Position numbers and translations under genes: made by a program. Of a DNA stretch of 64,000 nucleotides, positions 25,001 through 34,000 are shown one piece after another; within the stretch, counting starts at the first letter, position 1; each line of letters begins with the position of its first letter. Source of the DNA: Argyresthia goedartella (lineage: Eukaryota > Arthropoda > Insecta > Lepidoptera > Argyresthiidae); the NCBI GenBank assembly GCA_949825045.1, contig OX463814.1:30088383-30152382 (forward strand), in the 5' to 3' direction. The notes under the pieces were generated by a model, which saw only the letters and a program-made list of their open reading frames with translations, made no database searches and was not told the DNA's origin.

Positions 25001-28000
25001 GAACTTATACTGTGCGTTCCCAGTCACGTAAACAAAGACAACGTGACGTCACGACCATCATGCCTGTTCCGAGTGAGAAATTACGACCATCCTTGATATC
25101 CATTCGGAACACTTTGAACGCGACGGTCTCAGATATACGAAACTCTGCGATGGTAGACGTTGACACTGACAGATGACACTATTATAACCGAACTTTTGTT
25201 ACTTATTGTCACTTCGAGTCGTAGTAGATACATAGTCAGGTCATAAGTTCTGTCACATGTGCAATATGAAATAATTTAGACATGTTTATTATTTATGTAA
25301 ACATTTATATAGCAAAATTAACTTAATAAAACATAGATTCTTATGGTAATAAAGTTTATTCAAAATGACCCCCGCGATTTTGAATACAGGCCTTTATTCT
25401 GCGCGGCCAGTTGTCTATCGCAGCACGAACGAGGTCCATGTCAATATCGGCGGCTGCCTTAATCAAGGATGCCTTGAGTGACTCCAAATCAGGATGAGGC
25501 TTTGAGCATGCCTTTTCCTCCAAGTGTTGCCATATCTTGTAATCTAACGGACTCAAATCTGGACTGGAGGAGGGCCAGTCTTCGTGCCGGATGAAGTCGA
25601 TTTCACGCGCCGCCAGCCAGTCTTGTGTGCTTTTCGCTCTATGAGCTGGCGCAGAATCTTGTTGGAATACCCAGTGCCTGTTATTAAACATGGTATGAGA
25701 AACAGGTTACACAAGGTTCTTGAGGACTGTATTTTGATACACAACTGCATTCGTTTTTACGCCTTTCTCACAAAAATGTACCTCAGTTAAGCCCCAATAA
25801 GAGACTCCCAACCAAACCATGAGCGAGGATGAAAAATGACCTCGTTGGACACGCGGAATACGGTTGCTCGCTTCTTTACTGCTGTGTGCGTACACCTTAT
25901 CATTTTGTTTGTTGTAGCTCTCTTCCACGGTGAAAATTTTTTCATCCGAAAAAAGAATTTCCCGATGCTTTTTTCCCGCGTACCGCTTCAACAAAGCGCG
26001 GCATCTCTTCAGTCTCAGGTCCATTAAACGAGCGTCCAAACGATGTCCTGTTTTTCTTCGATATGCCCTAAGCCCTAAGTCTTCATTTAACACCCTTTTC
26101 ACCGTGGTCCTGCTTAACCCCATCTGAAGGGCCAACAGTTTCTGCTTACGTATGGGATTTCTTTGAAATCGCGCCTTCACAGCTTTTATCACTGCTGGAG
26201 TCCTAACAGAGCGAGGGCGACCACTTCTTGACCTGTCATCTACACTAGAGTCTTCATTGTATCGTTTTATGGTACGATAAACGAATCTTTTGGTTATATT
26301 CAAATTTTTCAGTAAGTCGAAAATCTGAATTGGCGCGAACTTATGACCTGACTATGTATAAGTAATAGATTTGTTTTGGGTGAATAAATGAGGATATAAA
26401 CAATTATAGGGCCCCAGGACTCGCTGCTGGTTGCTGTTCTAAGTTTGATTGTCAGCTGTCAGCGTGACAGTTGTCACTTTTTAGTTCGATATATCAGTCC
26501 TCACGCTCACAACGATAGTCATTAATATTCCAACACGGCGGAGTTAATTATGACTTTATATCAGCCATTTTGAGCTATCGTTGTCACGCTAAAACTCATT
26601 CGGAACGACCTCGTAGACGCTATTATCGATTTTGTTGCCTGTCAAGTGTCACTAATAGCACAGATACTATTATATTATGTAATAGTAATGCATAGTACTT
26701 TAAAACTTACAATGCGCATAGAAATCATCGCCAGTTGTCGTATTCCCGAAAACACCCGAATGTTAAAATCGTAAGAAATTTGTACCTTGTGCGAAAGAAG
26801 TAGCAGTCAATGTCATGCAATCTGTAAATAATCGGACGCAATTAGGGGCGGTCGGCGGTCGCCATCGTCTCCCGAACAGCGGTAAACATTTCTATGCGCA
26901 TTATTAGTTTTATTATAAATATTCGCATTCGCGTTTGCGAATATTCGCACATTTTTGAACTCAAATCAGAGTTTTAGGAATACTCGCGGCAGACATTCGA
27001 ATTCGCATTCTCGAATCTCTACATGTTCGTTACATCACTAGTCACTAACCCTAGACTCGGCAGTCCCGAAGGCCAGCATATTCTCCTTGCTGGGATGCCA
27101 GGCCACGGTCAGCACTTTCCCCTGCACGTTCTGCCAGTATGACGTCACACGGCCGCGCTGCAGCTTGGTGTCAGATTCGCCGCTGGTGTCCGCTTCCCAG
27201 ACGCGGACGGCGCCATCACCGACGCTCACTGCTACCCTGAGGGGAGGCAGGGTAGGGGAGATATAGTGTATACGGGTTAGTATCGGACTGCTACTGCGAA
27301 CCAAATCTTAACGGTCACGGTCGGTAACCATGGTAACGATCGGCGACCGCTACCATGATGAGCAAAACGATAGTCATTTAGAACTTTGCACGTAATAAGT
27401 GAGTGTCGCTAACCCAATCACGAGCATACGGTGGTGGACAGGAATCAATTACCGCTGTCGCAATGCTAGCCCGTATGCACTATACCGTCTCTCATGTTCA
27501 CCAAACGAGACTTCAAGCTACATCACGTTTTTGTTGCTATATTTTTCTCGCCACAAGCAATCCTTATGAATTGAAGGTTATCGCGTTTAAATTCTCCGCT
27601 AGGAGCGCTGGTGCAACGCGAGGTCTCGCAAGGCAAACTTGAAAAACGGTAGCCCTCGTTACTTAACATTCTGTTAAACCTCGAAGACCCGGGCCCTATT
27701 ACTAACACAAAACTAAACTTAACTAATGTATGTACCATTTTACAAAATTGTTAAGTTGGCAACAAAGTAACGTATCACAATAATAGGGGTTTTCTGACAT
27801 GACAGATAATTCAATAAGACGATTAGTTCTGAAAGCTGTGACAGATGGCGTTCATTCGTAATTGCTTTCATTTATGTGTCTGTGATAAATTTATAACCAA
27901 AGAGTATAGACCCACACTTACTTGCTATGGCCAATTCAGGCTTTGCTTGTTCAACTGCTTGAACCCATTGTAATCTTAGAGGTTCATCATTAGAGAAAAC

Positions 28001-31000
28001 GAGAGTACCACTTTTTTTTCAGAATTTAACTACGCAAGGATAAATTTATTTCGTTTTCCATGATTTTCGTTGATTGCACGGGAAAACCAAAGGCAGTCAA
28101 GGAAAGCAGTCTGAGGTCCGAAAGAACAGCCATGCTTACGACTGTAAGCAGAGTTTGACATCAGTGGTTATAATAATCACGAGACATAAGATGACACAAA
28201 GAGAAAGTTGTTCATATAAAGCAAAACAACAAAACTGTATTTTGTTTTTTATTGACAAGGGACAGATTAAAAATCTTTGTCTCGCCACCGACATCTGATG
28301 AAAAATTTGGAACTAGTTACATAGTTCATTTTATTTTTATGAGCCATCAGAAAATTGGCCATTACAAATATGTATTTATACGTTTTTTTTTTTCTATTAG
28401 CGCATAGAGCTTTTGTGCACATAACACACTTGTGTTTATTACAAATCGGTCACTGTCAGTTTGTAGAATCTGCGTCAATAACAAATATGTAAGTTATGTG
28501 TGATCCTTCTTCCATGCATTATGAATTGTTCGGGATGTGCACAGCTACCCATTACCGGGCTGCAGTGCCCTGTGTCCAGATTTCTAATGGACTAGCTTGC
28601 ATTGTCTGTTAGACAGTCAATCAACGGCAGCTTTTTTTTAAAGTAGATAGGAGAAGTGAATCAAAGCATTCTACTATTACATACTGAAGGCTAGATACAA
28701 TTATCTCTCAAAAGATCCACTAGTTAGTGGATAGCTCTCGTTGCATCGAGATTCAGAACTTACTTTCTAGCATCATACGGGCACGGCGCAACAGTATACA
28801 CGAACCCACCACAAGTTGCATGTACCGCGACCGCTTTTCTCTCCTGCAACATGATAAATCATTGAACGAGCGAGCAAAGCGTCCAGTTTCGAGATTTGCC
28901 AAAAATGCCTTTGTCCGTTTGTCTCAATTTCAACCGATTTTGACGAAAATTCGCACATGAGTTCCTTAATTTATTTAATTATTTTGGTTAATCGCGATTT
29001 TTGATAGGAGGGAAAATAGGAGGCAAAGAGAGGAAGTGTGCTTTAGCGTTATTTATAGATTACAATCAAATTTGGGAGAGGCTTGCTGACGTTTAGGACA
29101 CAAATTACCGGGACACTGTGTCCGAATTGACACATTTTAATTGTAATATTTTTTACTGTAGATTCGGACACCATGAAAAATATGGTTTTGTACAGTCCGA
29201 TAAAAAACTTAAGTTGCCAAGACCAATCCAACAATAACTTAAAGTAGAGGTCCGGCTAGGCATTTGATGGTACTAATATCATAGAATTATGATATAAAGA
29301 AGAGTGTCTATCGCCCTACATTGCACCGTACAGTATCATTTCATCATTAGATCATAATTTAAATGTTCACCTATGCCATCTGTCGGTATGATTTATAATA
29401 TATGAAACATACCGCAACATGCTGACATCCGCAGCCGTTTCACGATGCGCGCATTCATTATGTCCATTTAAAAAGTAAATGTTAATTAAAACGTGAATTT
29501 AGGCACGAACCGTTCCGCACGACCTCGCGTGCCCGATATTGCGAGCGCGGTAGCAAGCGATAGCAGTAAGGCCACAATTTAATGATTTTTAAGTATTTTT
29601 ACTTAAAAAAAGTATTTTTTATAAATATATTTGCTTCAGTTTCTTTAATAAATAATCCCTAAGTCGGGTGTCACTTTACAAATCACCACATCTCTGACAT
29701 ATAATAAGACGTTTCGTGTGTATAGGGTGACTTTTAATTAGCCGACCATATTTTGAGAAATGATAGTACCCATTATTATAAACTTCGCCCAAGAAACATA
29801 TGGCCGTAAACGAAAAATTTTTTGGGTCTCCCATAGTAACTTGTAATCAGCTGATCGGGTTAATGTACTGAGGGACGAAATACATTTTTCATTTCAGACC
29901 TTTGCGTCTCTTTGGGAAAGTTGTTCATAATAAACGGTGCTATCATTCCCCAAAATATGGTCAGCTCATTGAATTAGAGACATTCGCATCCCGACCGGGG
30001 AGGCAGACATAGGGCATGAACTTGACTCGTACCCGAAGGGTTCCAAACGGGACCCTATTACTAAGACTTCGCTGTCCGTCCGTCCGTCCGTCCGTCCGTC
30101 GGTCACCAGGCTGTATCTCAAGAACCTAGCTAGCTAGAGAGTTGAAATTTTCACAGATTATGTATTTCTGTTGCCGCTATAACAACAAATACTAAAAAAC
30201 AGGATAAAAGAAATATTTAAGGGGGCTCCCATACAACAATTCTTTCAATACCACATACAAACTTATGGATGCACCTGGTTACTTACATGGAGTGTGAAAG
30301 TAACCGCACCAATAACTTTGTAAACAATATTTTGCTGTGTAAAATCCAAACTATTCACTCCACACCATCGCTTCCATTGAACGGTGGTACGGAACCCTTC
30401 GTGCGCGATTTAGACTCGCACTTGACCGGTTTTTATTTTTATCTTGGCGAAATATAGATATTCTATTTTTCGCCAGTTCTAAGTAGTTCCAGTGTTTAGT
30501 AATTAACTATAAAATTCGTGAGAAATGTTAGAAATATTAGGTTCTAATTTTTTTATGAGATGACAAACCAGCATGTTCTTCCAACCAAACCAGTATATTA
30601 TTCCGAATCCAAATGAAATCGGATTCGAAATAATATCGTCAAATTGACAGTTGATAAGAAAAATTATATATTTAGAACAAAAAATCATCACAACCCTAAA
30701 CCTTAACCCTTACTTCGTTGTAGGTGGCAGCTGAATATGACGTAGCGTGGATTTTGGTAGTTCGGACCGTTAATGATGAATATACGTTTTGAATGACGGA
30801 TTTTATTTATTTTAGATGTAGATTTTTGTACTAAATATACCTTTTGAATGACTTTTTTTTAAACATGTAACAGTCTAATTTAACTTAGAGTGCTACACGT
30901 CCACAGAGCAATATATAGTTTTGGTAGCTCTCTTTTTCTGCAAATTATACTTTGAAACTTTTTTATCTGACTGTACAAAACAGCATCAATATTATGATGG

Positions 31001-34000
31001 TGACTGAACCGTCACTAAAAGTGTTAAAATTAAAAAGTGTCAATCCAGACACAGTGTCCCAATAATTTGTGTCCCAAACGCCAGCAAGCCACACAAGATG
31101 GTGCGAAGAAAATCCAAAAGGAGGAGTGAAGGGGGAAGCACTTTGTAGTATTTTCAACTATGTTGTAGATAAAGCTATACACCTGAATTTTCTGTGACTA
31201 CTAGTCTACAATTTAAATAGGCAAATTCCCAAAATTCGGTCAATTTGAACCTTTGTATTGGAAACAACAGCCGTTTAAAGTTCCGTCCTTTTGTCACTGA
31301 CTGACTCATCATCGATCATAAAAATTCTAATGTACTTCTAGCAGACCAAATTGACATTTTAAATAAGCGACATCTAATATTCACACCGAACAACTAGTTA
31401 TAGTCATGTGAATGTGAGAGTGAGTCATAGAAAATAACTTTTCTAGCACTGATAGCAACTGCAAGGTTATATTTTCATCTTACTCGTTGGCGCTCCCTTC
31501 AACATCAAGGTACACAAATGTGCAAAAGGCAATTTCAAACAATATTCAACAATTACCTTTATAGAATACTGTATCACATTTCTGTCCTGGCCCACGGTCC
31601 ACACTGGCCAGTCCTCACTGGTGTCTGTCTGAACACGAGGCGCGGTAGATACGATTCCGTATAGTCCGCGTCGATGCAGTGTATGTACTACCGACCATAC
31701 TAGTTTGTTCTTGCTGAAAAGGTCAAGCTCGATAAGAGGTGATTCTCTTGTATTTTTTTTTGGGCGGATCGTGCTCAGAAAGTTGATAACGCGATATTTT
31801 TACGTGATATTACTGACAGATCAATTTGGCGCGTGGCGTATGAATCCATAAAGTTTCATTACATAGTGCCGCAATATTTCCACAAATATTAAAGCTCCAT
31901 AAACTTGCCTGAGCTAACGAACACGACGTCTTTAGAGATTCGAGAATGCGAATTCGAATGTCTGCCGCGGGTATTCTCTTCTTAAATCGGGCGACATTGT
32001 CCTCGGCTCGAATTTAATATCACGCGCACAGAGGTATTGCCGAGTTAACCCGAACTAAGCCAAGTCAGTGGTTTCTTAACCAATTGATAAATGTTCAAAA
32101 ATGTGCGCATATTCGTTACGTTACTATTGACCCATTGACGTCCGCATAAGGGAATCAATTTAAAATGCTTCAATGTTGTTTAATAAAAAGCTGCTTGCTT
32201 AGTAGCAATTTTAAATGAGCTTATTATTTCATATTTCTGGTCTCACATTAGCGACATGTACACTTCAACACATGGCCGTTGTTTAGATACATCAAAATAT
32301 TTGAGCACCATCTAATACATAATTCTTAAATGCTCACCTATCCATAGTCAGTGGATTAATCTGAAGGAGTTGGCTCTTCCCATCAGCCACTAACAACACA
32401 TCCGGCTTGTACCACAACATGGCCAACCAGCCCGGAGTCTTTCCCCGCTGCTTGTTGACAGCGCTGCCTACTGAACAGCTTGAGATGGACTTGCCTGCTT
32501 TAGACCAGATGCGGACAGCACTAGAAAATTTATCAAAGTTGAACAACAATGTTGGATGAAGAGTGATTAGCGTAAGTGTTACAAAGGTGAGGAGAATTAA
32601 ACATTCAGTAAGATATGTGATATGAGTACTATTACTACACAGAATATTTAATGAGTGCTAAAGGACATTTTTTTATGATTAAGATAAGAAGGGGCATTTG
32701 GATAATGACGCTTTGCATTACAATGTTGCAATGACAACGTCTCCACGAGTCGCGTTGTGTATCGCCGCAGCTAGACCAGATCCCACGTGGTGTGACGGCC
32801 AATGTAATTTACTACTCAACCTACTACAGCTGACTTACCCATACTTCCCGATAGTCACCAAAAGATGTCTATGAATATGTACACTACTAGCTGAATTGGT
32901 TTCAGTAGACTTGGCATTTCCATTGACTTTCTCCTGTTCGCTACTTTTATCTGGACCATCACCAGCTCCAACTTTAGCTGATGCTGCATTATTTTCTTCA
33001 CTAACTCGTGCTTTCTCCATATCATCTACTAAGGATTCTATAGAGGCCTCAGCTTGATGTTTTGCTTTCAGTATTTGCTCCTTCACTTTGAGACATTCTG
33101 CTAAGTAATCAGTTTTCTCTTCTTTCTCTGACTTGACTTTGACATAGAGTTCCTCTGGTTGGTATTTTTTGTGTCCAAATTCTTCAGCCTCATGATCTTT
33201 GTAGATATCAAACATATCATCTTCTTCTACTACTGTTTCATTTAGACTGTCTTCATGTGAAGACATATTTGGACTAGCAATTGTTGCATCTTTTACTGAT
33301 TTCAGATCATTGTGTGGTGAGCTGATGATGGTAGCAGTAGTCTCATCAGTGCAATCTGGTTCTGGTTCATTTCTGATCCTCTCCAATCTTCCTGCAAGTG
33401 AGTTATCTTTCTCTTTGATGTTGTCAAGTGCTTTCCGGATTTGCACTTCAAATTGTGGACACCAGCTCAGGCTAAGGATGTCCTCATCATGAGCTCTCAC
33501 TTTGTAGAGTATGCTAGCTGAACCTACAACAAACAGAAGAAATTTGATTAATAATAAACAAGAAAGATTTACTTCCATGTAAAAGTATAGTTCTCATAGA
33601 TATGAAGACCACAAAATTTACTGAAAAAGCTATGTTTTTGTTTTGAAGTTTCCTTAAGAGTTACCTTGAGTTTTACAGTTCTTTCCTTGACTCAATCTCA
33701 CCTCAACTGAGATATTCCTCGACTTGATAGGTGACATTTTTCAACTTAGAATACAAATAAACTCCTCAAACCATTGAATTGAGTCGAGAAGATTTTGAGA
33801 ACACTTTATTATGGCACTTTATTTGGATTGTGTCATCAACAAGCTCAGTTAGGTATATTCTTTGTGCAGCTTCCATAAAATCCAAGTCTTGCACAACTTA
33901 CAAATTGCAGTTATTTGCTTTAGCAGCTGCAAGCAAGCTGCTTCATAACTCCTCAATAGCCGAACTTACCATTCAGGTCAAGTAAAAAGACTACTCCTTG

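Larger units (their letters stand above)
29085..31095. mobile_element. Possible 2-kb element with long inverted ends
   Basis: The left arm (about 29085-29215: CTTGCTGACGTTTAGGACAC, ACACTGTGTCC, TTTTGTACAGTC) recurs reversed at about 30955-31095 (GACTGTACAAAA, GACACAGTGTCCC, GTGTCCCAAACGCCAGCAAG). The interior holds two other repeats (29726-29978, 30005-30455) and no transposase. In Gemin5 intron 6. Confidence 0.55.

Noticed and set aside
27922..27974. Minus-strand segment LQWVQAVEQAKPELAIA as a Gemin5 exon
   Set aside because: It resembles a blade strand and has a good donor (GTAAGT), but it leaves in phase 1, conflicting with exon 8, and would duplicate a strand already in exon 8. The exon at 28764-28843 fits phase and homology instead.
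29650..29730. Remnant of a DD41D terminal repeat
   Set aside because: CTAAGTCGGGTGTCACTTTACAAAT looks like the right end of the 42794-44529 element, but I found no partner end or transposase nearby and the match is short.
30071..30099. CRISPR-like or regulatory repeat (GTCC)n
   Set aside because: Simple tetranucleotide microsatellite inside a dispersed element; no spacers.
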